Shown in pieces: positions 44,708 through 53,191 of a stretch of DNA of 64,000 nt. Under the pieces are notes generated by a model. The model was not told the DNA's origin and did no database searches. It worked only from the letters and a program-made list of their open reading frames with translations. The stretch comes from JAXGPP01 sp040766885. Its GTDB lineage: Bacteria > Planctomycetota > Planctomycetia > Pirellulales > Thermoguttaceae. Each line of letters opens with the position of its first letter. Position 1 is the stretch's first letter. The stretch spans positions 310,001 to 374,000 of the forward strand of contig JAXGPP010000003.1 of assembly GCA_040766885.1 (NCBI GenBank). The letters run 5' to 3'. Position numbers and translations under genes: made by a program.

Positions 44708-45004
44708 TCATGTTCGGTCGTGCCAGAAGCCGGGACGTCGTTTGGCATGGACCAAGGCAACCACGACTAGGCGGTCAGCTTCGGCACGAAACACAATGCG
44801 GAACGGGTAGCGGCGAACGCTGCAGTACCGGCATTGGCCGTGAATGAGGGGGAACCGGCTCGGGTCCGCGAGGACTTGGTTCAGAGCTTCGTCAACGGCC
44901 GCACAAAAGCCGAGGGCGGCGCGTTCACTGCGCTGGCGATACCAGTCGAAAGATACGTCGAAGTCCACCCGGGCCTCGGCGAGGTATTCAACTCTCTTGC
45001 CCAT
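44708..45004 (-). CDS. Type II toxin, RelE/ParE superfamily
   Basis: The 98-residue protein is a RelE/ParE-type toxin: YLAEARVDFDVSFDWYRQRS near the N-terminus, DPSRFPLIHG, and the C-terminal VRRYPFRIVFRAEADRLVVV and ALVHAKRRPGFW. Toxins of this type are mRNA endonucleases (RelE-like) or gyrase inhibitors (ParE-like); the HAKRRPGFW end fits the ParE branch. Its start overlaps the antitoxin end by 17 bases, giving translational coupling with the antitoxin made first. The cognate antitoxin is of the short helical type. Confidence 0.85.
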   Translation of the reverse strand: MGKRVEYLAEARVDFDVSFDWYRQRSERAALGFCAAVDEALNQVLADPSRFPLIHGQCRYCSVRRYPFRIVFRAEADRLVVVALVHAKRRPGFWHDRT

Positions 45005-45230
45005 GGCGAAGCCGCGCTAGGGCCTCGTCGCGGACTTGCGACCAAGGCACTGTCGTTGCCGTCCCGGCGTCGAGTGCGGCGACTCGGCGTTCGATCTCCA
45101 TCGCCCAGTCGTCAGAAAACGGTGCCTCTAAATCCGTCGGAACGGTGTCCCAAAGTGCGTAAATCAAACGCAGCCGGTCTGGCTCGGGCAGTTGTTGGGC
45201 AGCGAATAACACCGATTCAAAATCGTTCAT
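44988..45230 (-). CDS. Type II antitoxin of the addiction-module protein family
   Basis: The 80-residue antitoxin (MNDFESVLFAAQQLPEPDRL, LIYALWDTVPTD, DDWAMEIERRVAALDAGT, VPWSQVRDEALARL) matches the putative addiction-module protein family paired with RelE/ParE toxins. The C-terminal part should wrap the toxin. ATG 45230 has an AGGAGG seven bases upstream. No helix-turn-helix is obvious, so autoregulation, if present, may require the complex and the inverted repeat upstream. Confidence 0.82.
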   Translation of the reverse strand: MNDFESVLFAAQQLPEPDRLRLIYALWDTVPTDLEAPFSDDWAMEIERRVAALDAGTATTVPWSQVRDEALARLRHGQES

Positions 45231-45268
45231 GGCCAAGCCTCCTCAACCGCCTATTCTAGCTGCGGAGA

Positions 45269-45288
45269 CAACCGCAGTCACGCGGTTG
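45269..45288. promoter_or_regulatory. Inverted repeat upstream of the toxin-antitoxin genes
   Basis: CAACCGC (45269-45275) and GCGGTTG (45282-45288) form a perfect 7-bp repeat with a 6-base centre, 39-58 bases before the antitoxin ATG. Toxin-antitoxin operons are usually self-repressed through such operators. It could equally be a weak terminator for the anti-sigma gene, which ends 90 bases upstream on the same strand. Confidence 0.4.
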
Positions 45289-45377
45289 GCGCCAGGCGAC
45301 CCACTGCGGCACGGGTGCGAATCCCGGCGATCCGCTGCCGTGAGGAGCCGAGGCAGCACACGGCCAACCGAGCCTGG

Positions 45378-46580
45378 CTACTTCGAGCCCGCGCCTCGGC
45401 TGTCGTCCGGAGTCGAGAGACTTCGCTCCAGCACAAACCGCACCCGGATCGGCTTCAGTTCGCCGGGTGCCGGTTTCGGCTGGCCGAGCGGATTGTCGGG
45501 CCGCACTCGCACCCGAATCCCGCTAGAGTCGGCGCCCATCCCCGAACCACTGCTCACCGTTGTGCCGCCAGCGCCCGTTCGGGCGCGGACAGCCACTTGG
45601 CCGCCGGGATGATCCTCGGCTGCGGCCGGAGCCAGTCCGGCCGGCTCCGCAACAGCCAGAAAGCTCTGGGGGGCTGAATTCAATTCGGCGAGCACCGCGG
45701 CGAGTTGACCGCGCGTGATCTCGGCCTCAACGGTCGCTTCATCTGCCCGCTCGCGGTTCCCCTCGGTACCGCCCGAAGGAGACGCCGCACCTCCATGCTC
45801 GGCAATTGCGGCCGCAAGCATCCGCTCAGCGCTCGCTAGTTCTTCAACCCGGCAACGGATCACGAGCCATTCATCGTCGGCTGCCATTGTTGGCGCAGAC
45901 TTGTCATGTCCGTCCTGCGTCCGATCGCGATTCGCCGCCCGTGAGTCCGCTACCGATTCGGCAGCCGGATGGGAAGGCGCGGATGATATTTCCGTGGATG
46001 GGGCGTCGGAAGCTGGGGGTGGGGTGGAACTACCGTCGGCGAGGCTTTCCGTGTCTGGCTGATCTGTCGGCTCATCAGGAGTCTCGGGAAGGTCCTCAAT
46101 CGCGACGATGCTCGAAGTCGCGCCGCCGCTTCGCGGCGCGGAGGCGATTTCCTCGGGTCGCGGTTCAACAACGCGACGGTTGGAAAGCATGATGACAACG
46201 GCTACCGCGACGGCTGCGGCGGGCCAGAGAATAGTCCGGGGCTGTACCAGGCGGCGAAACGCCCTCGGCCAGTCGGTATTTGCCCGAACTGGCCGATGTT
46301 CCTCCTTGTCGGCAGAAGCGTTTTCGTCGGCGGTCTGGACAGCCGAGCCTGCCAGCGTACGTCGCTCGGCGATCCGCATGACACGTTCGGAAAGCGACTC
46401 GCCCACCGGTTGTGCCGGCAGGCTTTGCAACGTGGTGCTCAAGGCTCGCAGTTCATCCACAAGCTGACGTGCTTCGGGGTTTGTGGCCAGCAACTGCTCC
46501 ACCCGCGCCCGTTCCTCGCCGGAAAGCTCTCCGTCGAGGTAAGCACTGATCAGCTCGTTTTCGTGCAGATCGCTCATCAT
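45378..46580 (-). CDS. Anti-sigma factor-like membrane protein
   Basis: The 400-residue protein starts MMSDLHENELISAYLDGELS, typical for anti-sigma domains (also ATNPEARQLVDELRALSTTL), but the zinc ligands of the ZAS/zf-HC2 type (Cys-x2-Cys) are missing. A single membrane segment (TILWPAAAVAVAVVIMLS, about residue 145) separates it from a long Ser/Pro/Thr/Glu-rich extracellular stretch and a small alpha/beta domain (about 270-350, EWLVIRCRVEELASAERMLA). It lies 248 bases downstream of the ECF sigma gene on the same strand and presumably restrains that sigma factor at the membrane. The PAQPVG and Pro-rich linker indicate an extended sensor. ATG 46577 is an equally possible start. Confidence 0.75.
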   Translation of the reverse strand: MMSDLHENELISAYLDGELSGEERARVEQLLATNPEARQLVDELRALSTTLQSLPAQPVGESLSERVMRIAERRTLAGSAVQTADENASADKEEHRPVRANTDWPRAFRRLVQPRTILWPAAAVAVAVVIMLSNRRVVEPRPEEIASAPRSGGATSSIVAIEDLPETPDEPTDQPDTESLADGSSTPPPASDAPSTEISSAPSHPAAESVADSRAANRDRTQDGHDKSAPTMAADDEWLVIRCRVEELASAERMLAAAIAEHGGAASPSGGTEGNRERADEATVEAEITRGQLAAVLAELNSAPQSFLAVAEPAGLAPAAAEDHPGGQVAVRARTGAGGTTVSSGSGMGADSSGIRVRVRPDNPLGQPKPAPGELKPIRVRFVLERSLSTPDDSRGAGSK

Positions 46581-46827
46581 CGAAATCCCGTCGCGGCCGA
46601 CAAGGCGGGCGCTGCGTTTCCAGGACCGGCAGAACCGGCAGGAGAAGCGGCCGAGCTTCGGCCGCAAACGGCAGTCACCCAATCCCTCAACGGGCCGTCC
46701 CTGAAGGCCTCAGCCTGTGCTGAAATGGTTCGTTCCCTGGCGTGGCGTCAACCACGCAAACTTGCCTGGCGGATTCCGTCCGCCGCCTTTTCTCTGCCCG
46801 TTCCTGGTGGGTGCGGCCCACCGTGCC

Positions 46828-47388
46828 CTACTCGTCGACCATCAGCACCTCGCGAAGGTATTCACGCAAGTGCAACCTCGCCCGGTGCAACCGGCTGCGA
46901 ACCGTCCCCACAGGGAGGCCCAGAACCTCGGCGATCGACTCATAGCAGCAACCATCGATCTCCCGCAATACGAGGATCACTCGGTGCTCCTCGCTCAGCG
47001 CGGCAATCGCCCGCTGAACCTGCTGAATCCGCTCCATTTGTTCGAGCCGTTCGCCGGGGCCGTCCTGGTCGTCGACCGGCTCGTCACCGCTGACTTCCTG
47101 CGCGTGCTCAATCGACACCGCCGGCCGTCGCCGTCGCCGCTGGCTGGCGGCGATATTGAAGGCGATCCGGTAGAGCCACGTGTAGAACGCGCTGGAATGC
47201 TGGAACGAGTCCAAACGCATAAACGCTTGTACGAACGCCTCTTGCGCTATATCCAGGGCATCTTCGCGGTCGCCGATCACGTGGTACAGCGTGTTGAACA
47301 GCCGGTCCTGGTATCTCTGGACCAACTGCCCAAACGCAGCCGATCGGCCCGCCAAGGCATCCCGAATCAGTTGGGCGTCGTCGCTCAC
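46828..47388 (-). CDS. ECF RNA polymerase sigma factor
   Basis: The 186-residue protein has region 2 (FGQLVQRYQDRLFNTLYHVI, DREDALDIAQEAFVQAFMRL, FYTWLYRIAFNIAASQRRRR) and region 4 (RAIAALSEEHRVILVLREID, YESIAEVLGLPVGTVRSRLH), the two core domains of extracytoplasmic function sigma factors. A 40-residue acidic linker joins them. The GTG at 47388 gives the usual length; the frame extends to 47481 with an Ala/Cys-rich start. The downstream anti-sigma gene forms the expected regulatory pair. A target promoter cannot be read from the sequence. Confidence 0.9.
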   Translation of the reverse strand: MSDDAQLIRDALAGRSAAFGQLVQRYQDRLFNTLYHVIGDREDALDIAQEAFVQAFMRLDSFQHSSAFYTWLYRIAFNIAASQRRRRRPAVSIEHAQEVSGDEPVDDQDGPGERLEQMERIQQVQRAIAALSEEHRVILVLREIDGCCYESIAEVLGLPVGTVRSRLHRARLHLREYLREVLMVDE

Positions 47389-47677
47389 AGCACGGTCACG
47401 AGGTGAGACGCTGCCACAGGGACAAAAGTTCCACCAACACCCGCTGGCGGCCGCTGCGGCTCCTCTAAAAGTACGTTTCAATCTTCCCCGGAGGCGGTGG
47501 AATTGTCAAACCCGAGAAACCTCCCTATGCCACTTTCCCGAGGGGGACGGGCCGATGCGGCGCAAGAAGAACACAGACAAACACTTACAATTTTACTGAT
47601 AGCCAAGTAGGCCACTGGTGAGAGATAATGCGGCGGTCAACGGTACTCCCCACAGGGTCTATCAGCACGAGGGCGAA

Positions 47678-50600
47678 ATGCGGCTTCCGCGATGCATGGC
47701 AATTCTCCTGACGCTGCCGCTCATCGATCTTTCGGCGCACGCGGCCGAGGACCGGTCGGCCGAACTGCGGCTGGTGCCGTTTCCCAAGGAAATCACGGTG
47801 ACCAGCGGCGAGTTCGACCTCAACCGTCCGTCCACCCTCAACTGCCCCGCTGATATAGCGGAACGCCTGGGATCGGTGATTGTCGATGAGCTCGCCCGTG
47901 CCGGTCTGCCGCAACCCCGGCTGAAGCCGGCCCAGGGCGATCCTGCGGGATCGACGCGGACGTTCATCTGGTCTTCGTCGCCGCTTGAATCTTCGCAGGA
48001 ACTTGCAGTGCCGGACGGTAAAAGCGAGGAGCGATACGCCCTCCAAATCACTCCCGATGCCGTGGTCTGCACAGCGGCCAGCGATGCCGGGCTCTTCTAC
48101 GGCGTCCAGACCGTCGCACAACTGATCCGGGCGAACCGGCGCGGCACGAGCCTCCCCTGCCTCGTGATCGCCGACTGGCCTTCGCTCCGCTGGCGGTGCT
48201 TCCAGGACGACCTGACTCGCGGACCGAGCACGCGGCTCGAAACGCTCCAGCGCGAGGTCGCTCTGGGCGCCGGCCTCAAGATGAACCTCTTCACCTACTA
48301 CATGGAGCACCAGTTCGCCTTCCAGAAGCACCCGCTCATCGGCCCCAAAGACGGATCGCTCGAACCGGGCGAATTGCGGGCCCTCGTCGCATTCGGCCGC
48401 CAGCGGTGGCTCGATATCCTCGGCAACCAGCAATCCTTCGGCCACTTCGAAGACATCCTCCAGCACGAGCCCTACAAGGATCTGGCCGAAACCCCATCGC
48501 TCCTTTCGCCGGTGAAGGAGCAGTCGTACCAGTTGCTGGACGATCTCTACTCCGAGGTCTGCCCGCTTCTGCCCTTTCCCTGGTTCAACGTCTGCTGCGA
48601 TGAAACATGGGGCCTGGGCACCGGCCCGTCGAAGCCGCTGGCCGACAAGATCGGTGTCGGTGGCGTCTATGTCGGCCATATTCGCCGCGTGCACGATCTG
48701 CTCAAAGAGAAGCACCAGAAGCGGATGATGATGTGGGGCGACATCATCCTCGAACACCCCGACCACCTTCGCGAAGTCCCCAGCGACACCATCATGCTCA
48801 CCTGGGGCTACGGGGCCCGCGAGAGCTTCGACGATCAGATTGAACCCTTCGCCCGCTCCGGGTACGAGTTCTTCGTCTGCCCGGGTGTGAGCAACTGGAG
48901 CCGGATACTCCCCGACTTCGCTGTGGCCACCACAAACATCCGCCATTTCGTCCGCGATGGCGTGAAACACGGCACGATCGGCATGCTCAACACGGCCTGG
49001 GACGACGACGGCGAATCGCTCAACGCTACGCAGTGGCATGGCTACGCCTGGGGCGCCGAGTGCGCATGGAACGCTTCGACCACCGATCCCGACGTATTCA
49101 ATCGCCGCGTGGGCGCCGTTCTGTTCGGCGAACCGGGCGATCACTTCGGCCAGGCGATCGCGCTGCTTGGACAAACCCACACCCTGCCGGGCATGCGCGG
49201 CATGAACAATCAGCGGTTCTGGCAGGACGACTTCCTCCCCAAGGCGCCCGAAGCCGCCATCCGCGCCACGGCCGACCGCCTACTGGCCCTCGTCCGCCCG
49301 GCAATCGAGCACCTCGAGGCATGCCGGAAAGAGGCCACGGTGAACGCCGATCTGCTCGACAGCTTCCTGCACGGCGCGCGGCGGATGGAGCTTATTGGCC
49401 AGCGGATGCTCGATGGCTGCGAAGCAGTCAACCGCTACGCCGCCGCGGCCAGTCAGCCGCCGCGCGAAGGACTCGCGGAACTCGACAAGGTCCAGGCGCT
49501 CGTCCGCACCAATCGCGATGCGCACGCGGCGCTCGGCAAGGAGTTCGAGCGACTGTGGCTCGTCGAGAGCAAGCCGCATGCGCTCGACCTCACCACCGAG
49601 CGATATGCGCAGGTGGTCGCCCGATACGACGCGCTGCTGGCCGCCCTGACCGCCGCGCGTGCGGCGGCCGCGCGGGGCGAACCGCTGCCGAGCCCCGAGG
49701 AGATCGGCCTGGCAATGCCGGAAAGCCTCACGCGGCGGACGCGTCCCCACCAGGTCCTCTCTGCGCCGCTGGCTGGCGATGCACTGTGGGCCGTGCCCGA
49801 GGCGACCCATCGAATCGGACTGGTGATCGGTGCGGGGGAGTCTGACCGCCACCAACTGCCGATCGAGATCGAAGTGAGCCTACCCGCCGAACTGCTCGGC
49901 ACGCCCGTGCGGGCGTTCACATTCCACGGCGACTCCCCGCAGGAGATTCCCGCGCAGATCGACACAGGTTCGTCGCCCGGCCGCGGCAGGCTCGTCATGG
50001 TTCTCCCCGGCCCGCTTCCTCGCGGTCAAGAAGCCCGCGTGCACGTATACCTCGGCCAGCCGAGCCTGCCTCTGTCGGCGACCGCCGTCTCGACGCGGCC
50101 GGCAGAGGGCACCATGCAGTGGCTGGAAAACGACCGCGTGCGACTGTTGTTGGGACCGGAAGGCGGACACATCTACCGCTGGGAGGTCAAGGCTCTCGAC
50201 AACCGTGATCTGACCATGCCCGGCGAGCGCGATTGGGTAGGCTTCTGCGATACCAACGCCACGCGCAACGTGCCGCACGACCTGGTCTGCCTCGCCCGTG
50301 GACCGGCGCTCGTGCGCTACGCCTGCCGCGATCCGTCGGGACTGGCCAAGACCATCAGCCTCTTCGCCGGCTGTTCGTGGATCGAAGTCGCGCTCGATCT
50401 GCCGGTCGCCTACTACTGGGATTTCGACGACCCGCGGAATTTCGCCGCCGACGGACCCACGCCGGGCAACTGCCTGTTTTCCACCGGCGCTGCCAGCCCG
50501 GTCGGCCGGCAAGCCGACGCCGTCGCCGCACAGGTCGCGGCAGAAAACTCGTACTGGGCGGTCAAGTTCAACGCCGAACGGCTTGCCCTGGGCATGGTCT

Positions 50601-50809
50601 CACCCGAGCGGCCGGTCCGCTTCGTGGTCGCTCCCGGCGCCGGGGCAGGCGGTGTGGGAATCGAACGGTCGCCCGAGGCAAGCCACTTCGTCACCTTCGC
50701 TGGACTGCTCGAAACCGAGCCTCGGGCGTTGATGGAGCAGTTGCGGCAGACGCTCGACCTCCGCCACCAGCCCCGCGTGGTGCTCTACGCATTGCAAGCA
50801 CGTCAGTGA
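47678..50809 (+). CDS. Secreted GH20 beta-N-acetylhexosaminidase-like protein with long C-terminal extension
   Basis: The 1043-residue protein has a signal peptide (LPRCMAILLTLPLIDLSAHA). Residues about 30-160 form the GH20b domain (RLVPFPKEITV). The catalytic (beta/alpha)8 domain follows, with DWPSLRWRCFQDD and the Asp-Glu pair Asp308-Glu309 in NVCCDETWGLG. In GH20 the Asp polarises the substrate acetamido group and the Glu is acid/base. The usual Gly-Gly before the pair is Cys-Cys here. Residues about 450-1043 are a long extension with a helical part and beta-rich domains (NDRVRLLLGPEGGHIYRW) of unknown role. GAGGG four bases upstream supports ATG 47678. Likely substrate: N-acetylhexosaminides. 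Confidence 0.83.
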   Translation: MRLPRCMAILLTLPLIDLSAHAAEDRSAELRLVPFPKEITVTSGEFDLNRPSTLNCPADIAERLGSVIVDELARAGLPQPRLKPAQGDPAGSTRTFIWSSSPLESSQELAVPDGKSEERYALQITPDAVVCTAASDAGLFYGVQTVAQLIRANRRGTSLPCLVIADWPSLRWRCFQDDLTRGPSTRLETLQREVALGAGLKMNLFTYYMEHQFAFQKHPLIGPKDGSLEPGELRALVAFGRQRWLDILGNQQSFGHFEDILQHEPYKDLAETPSLLSPVKEQSYQLLDDLYSEVCPLLPFPWFNVCCDETWGLGTGPSKPLADKIGVGGVYVGHIRRVHDLLKEKHQKRMMMWGDIILEHPDHLREVPSDTIMLTWGYGARESFDDQIEPFARSGYEFFVCPGVSNWSRILPDFAVATTNIRHFVRDGVKHGTIGMLNTAWDDDGESLNATQWHGYAWGAECAWNASTTDPDVFNRRVGAVLFGEPGDHFGQAIALLGQTHTLPGMRGMNNQRFWQDDFLPKAPEAAIRATADRLLALVRPAIEHLEACRKEATVNADLLDSFLHGARRMELIGQRMLDGCEAVNRYAAAASQPPREGLAELDKVQALVRTNRDAHAALGKEFERLWLVESKPHALDLTTERYAQVVARYDALLAALTAARAAAARGEPLPSPEEIGLAMPESLTRRTRPHQVLSAPLAGDALWAVPEATHRIGLVIGAGESDRHQLPIEIEVSLPAELLGTPVRAFTFHGDSPQEIPAQIDTGSSPGRGRLVMVLPGPLPRGQEARVHVYLGQPSLPLSATAVSTRPAEGTMQWLENDRVRLLLGPEGGHIYRWEVKALDNRDLTMPGERDWVGFCDTNATRNVPHDLVCLARGPALVRYACRDPSGLAKTISLFAGCSWIEVALDLPVAYYWDFDDPRNFAADGPTPGNCLFSTGAASPVGRQADAVAAQVAAENSYWAVKFNAERLALGMVSPERPVRFVVAPGAGAGGVGIERSPEASHFVTFAGLLETEPRALMEQLRQTLDLRHQPRVVLYALQARQ

Positions 50810-50930
50810 TCCCTGCAACGCCGGTGGTCACATGGATCGTTGTCAAGTCGCCCTGTCGATGCGATGCTTTCAGTAGGGGGTCTCGGCGCGGGCTAAGAGC
50901 CTGTGCTATCGGTCGGGAGGAATCGAGCGC

Positions 50931-52343
50931 GTGGTGCTTGGCTGGTTCAAGAAACGTCGTCGCAGGCAGCTTCTCCGCGAACCGTTCCCGCGCGAGTGGT
51001 GGGAGCACCTGCAGCACAATCTGCCGCTTTACCGATCGCTCCCTCCACCGCTCCAGATCCGGCTCCGCGATCTCGTTCGGATCTTTGTCGCCGAGAAGGA
51101 ATGGGTCGGCTGCAACGGCCTGGAACTCACCGACGAAATCCGCGTGACGATCGCGGCCCAGGCCTGCCTGTTGCTTCTCGGCTTCGACGACGCCGATTTC
51201 TGCTATGACGGCGTGGCGACGATCCTCGTCTATCCGGGGGCGTTCGCCACCGCCGATCTGCCGAACACCCTCGGTCTCGTCAGTCCCGAAATGCCGACCT
51301 ACGGCGAAGCGTGGCAGCGCGGACCGGTAGTGCTGTCGTGGGAACATGCCGCCGAGGGCGCCCGGCATGGCGACGACGGGCGAAACCTCGTGATCCACGA
51401 GTTTGCCCACCAGATCGACGGCCTTGACGGTCACATGGGAGGAACGCCCCCCTTACCCTCCGGCCAACTCGAACAGCGGTGGCAAGAGGTGCTCGAATCG
51501 GAATACGGACGCCTCGTTCGGCACCTCCAGCAGGGGCGCCCGACGCTGCTCGATCCCTACGCGGCCACGAACCGCGCTGAATTCTTCGCGGTCTCCACCG
51601 AGTTCTTCTTCGAGCGGCCCGCGGAACTCTCCCGGCATCACCCCGAATGGTACGGACTGCTGCGGGAACTCTACCGGATCGATCCGGCGCACTGGTCGGG
51701 CACGACGCGACCGCTGACCGGCGGCCGCCGAGACGACGATGACGACGCGCCGCACCCCGCCCAAATCCTTCGCGAGCCGAACGCCGCCATCGCGGCCCGC
51801 CTTGCACCGGGCACGGCCGACGCCTGGTTCACCCAGGCTGTTGCCGAGATGAACGACGGCCGCTACGCCGAGGCCGTGGCCAGTCTCACTCGCGCGATTC
51901 ATCTGGCCAGCGACGACGGCGAGGCCTATCAGCACCGCGGCCTGGCTCACGTTCGGCTCGGCCAATATGCCGAGGCCCTGAGCGATTGCGACCAGGCGCT
52001 CCAGATCGACCCCGGCGATATCGACGCCTACCGCACGCGGGCCGCCGCCTGCGTCGGGCTCGGCCAGTACGACGAAGCCATCGCCGACGCCAACCGGGCG
52101 ATCGCCCGCACCCGTGACGACGCCGAGGCCTACTACCAGCGCGGCCTGGCGCGGATGGGGCTCCGCCTGTTCTCCCGCGCGATCGGCGACTTCAACCAGG
52201 CAATCCGCTTCGCTCCCCGCCGCGGCGAACTGTACCTCGCTCGTTCCTACGCCTGCGATCAACTCGGCCGCCACCGTCAGGCCGAGGCCGACCGCCGCGA
52301 AGCCTACCACCGCGATCCGGGTTTGAAACCGGATGACGAATGA
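50931..52343 (+). CDS. M90 (MtfA-like) zinc peptidase fused to TPR repeats
   Basis: Of the 470 residues, the first ~265 form an MtfA-type M90 domain: EWWEHLQHNLPLYRSLP, VGCNGLELTDEIRVTIA, and the zinc motif HEFAHQID (His156, Glu157, His160) with a downstream Glu in NRAEFFAVSTEFFF. The last ~175 residues are five tetratricopeptide repeats (AEAVASLTRAI, YAEALSDCDQALQIDPGD). In E. coli MtfA titrates the Mlc repressor and cleaves peptides; it has no TPR part. The fusion is probably a protein-recruiting version. The GTG start at 50931 follows GGGAGG with ten bases spacing. It converges, without gap, with ybaK-like. Confidence 0.83.
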   Translation: MVLGWFKKRRRRQLLREPFPREWWEHLQHNLPLYRSLPPPLQIRLRDLVRIFVAEKEWVGCNGLELTDEIRVTIAAQACLLLLGFDDADFCYDGVATILVYPGAFATADLPNTLGLVSPEMPTYGEAWQRGPVVLSWEHAAEGARHGDDGRNLVIHEFAHQIDGLDGHMGGTPPLPSGQLEQRWQEVLESEYGRLVRHLQQGRPTLLDPYAATNRAEFFAVSTEFFFERPAELSRHHPEWYGLLRELYRIDPAHWSGTTRPLTGGRRDDDDDAPHPAQILREPNAAIAARLAPGTADAWFTQAVAEMNDGRYAEAVASLTRAIHLASDDGEAYQHRGLAHVRLGQYAEALSDCDQALQIDPGDIDAYRTRAAACVGLGQYDEAIADANRAIARTRDDAEAYYQRGLARMGLRLFSRAIGDFNQAIRFAPRRGELYLARSYACDQLGRHRQAEADRREAYHRDPGLKPDDE

Positions 52344-52835
52344 TCAACCCCGTGCCGGCGGGTCTGCCTCGCGTTCGGCGAACGTTCCCACTTCCGGCTT
52401 CTCGACCCGGACGTAATCGGCATACGTCATGCTGATCGAGATCGCGTGGTCTCCGGCGTTGAAGTTGATCCGCTCGTTCTCGCCCAGCGCCTCGTCGCAA
52501 AGCGTCGGAAGTCCGAACAGGCTGCCGAAGGGCGGAATCGATCCCGGTTCGAGCCCGGTCAGGCGCATTACCTCCTCGCGATTGGCGAACCGCAGCTTTC
52601 GCCAGCCGCGCGTCCGGCGGATCTCGCCGCTGGCCAGCTTGCGGTCGGCCGGCACGACAAACATTACGAACCGGTCGTCTCCCTTGCACACCAGCGCCTT
52701 GGCGCCGCTCGAAAGCGCCGTGCCGCGAACCGCTGCCGCCTGCTGGCTGGTGAACACCGGTTCGTGCCGCAGTACGTCGAACGGCACCCCTTGCGAAGCG
52801 AGAAACGATTCCAGGCGCGAGAAGATGGACGACAT
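52344..52835 (-). CDS. YbaK/EbsC-type aminoacyl-tRNA deacylase
   Basis: The 163-residue protein has the YbaK/ProX editing fold: FDVLRHEPVFTSQQAAAVRG at the N-terminus, the lysine in KALVCKGDDRFVMFVVPADR, and GSIPPFGSLFG. These proteins hydrolyse mischarged tRNAs such as Cys- or Ala-tRNA-Pro or Ser-tRNA-Thr. The strictly conserved Lys is present. Substrate class is unclear. The stop directly abuts the stop of the convergent M90 gene. Confidence 0.88.
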   Translation of the reverse strand: MSSIFSRLESFLASQGVPFDVLRHEPVFTSQQAAAVRGTALSSGAKALVCKGDDRFVMFVVPADRKLASGEIRRTRGWRKLRFANREEVMRLTGLEPGSIPPFGSLFGLPTLCDEALGENERINFNAGDHAISISMTYADYVRVEKPEVGTFAEREADPPARG

Positions 52836-53191
52836 GATGTTTACGCCCCTCTATTGAACTTCAGATGGATAGAGTAACGAGGGCGACCAACGGAAGCCCA
52901 CCTTCAGCATCCTACTCCCTTCCCACCTTCGTGTTCCACATCTCACCGCGCCAGCCGACTGTTCTCATGATCGAATGGCCTGAGCCCCTCCTTGCCCCCC
53001 CCGGCCGCTGGCTGCGCGTTGACCGGCGGCCGTCGGGCATCGATACTGGGACCCGGAACTGCCGGCCGCTGCGCCGAGTTGACAGGGCACCCGTGCCTGT
53101 CGAGCGCTGCCGCCAGAAGTGCCGAAATGCCTTCCATTGCCAGCCTTCCCGGCCTGTTTGCCGCGGAAGGCCCCACCCGGAGATTGACGAC
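52836..53191. other. Intergenic, nothing recognised
   Basis: This interval of 356 bases before the Gfo/Idh gene has no supported gene. Open frames on the minus strand are Arg/Gly/Pro-rich without motifs. The promoter of the next gene should lie here, and GGAG is seen at its right end, eleven bases before the start. Confidence 0.3.

Noticed and set aside
45311..45326. tRNA T-arm-like sequence (CGGGTGCGAATCCCG)
   Set aside because: No matching D arm, anticodon arm or full acceptor stem could be folded around it, and the T-loop lacks TTC. It might be a tRNA remnant, but this cannot be supported.
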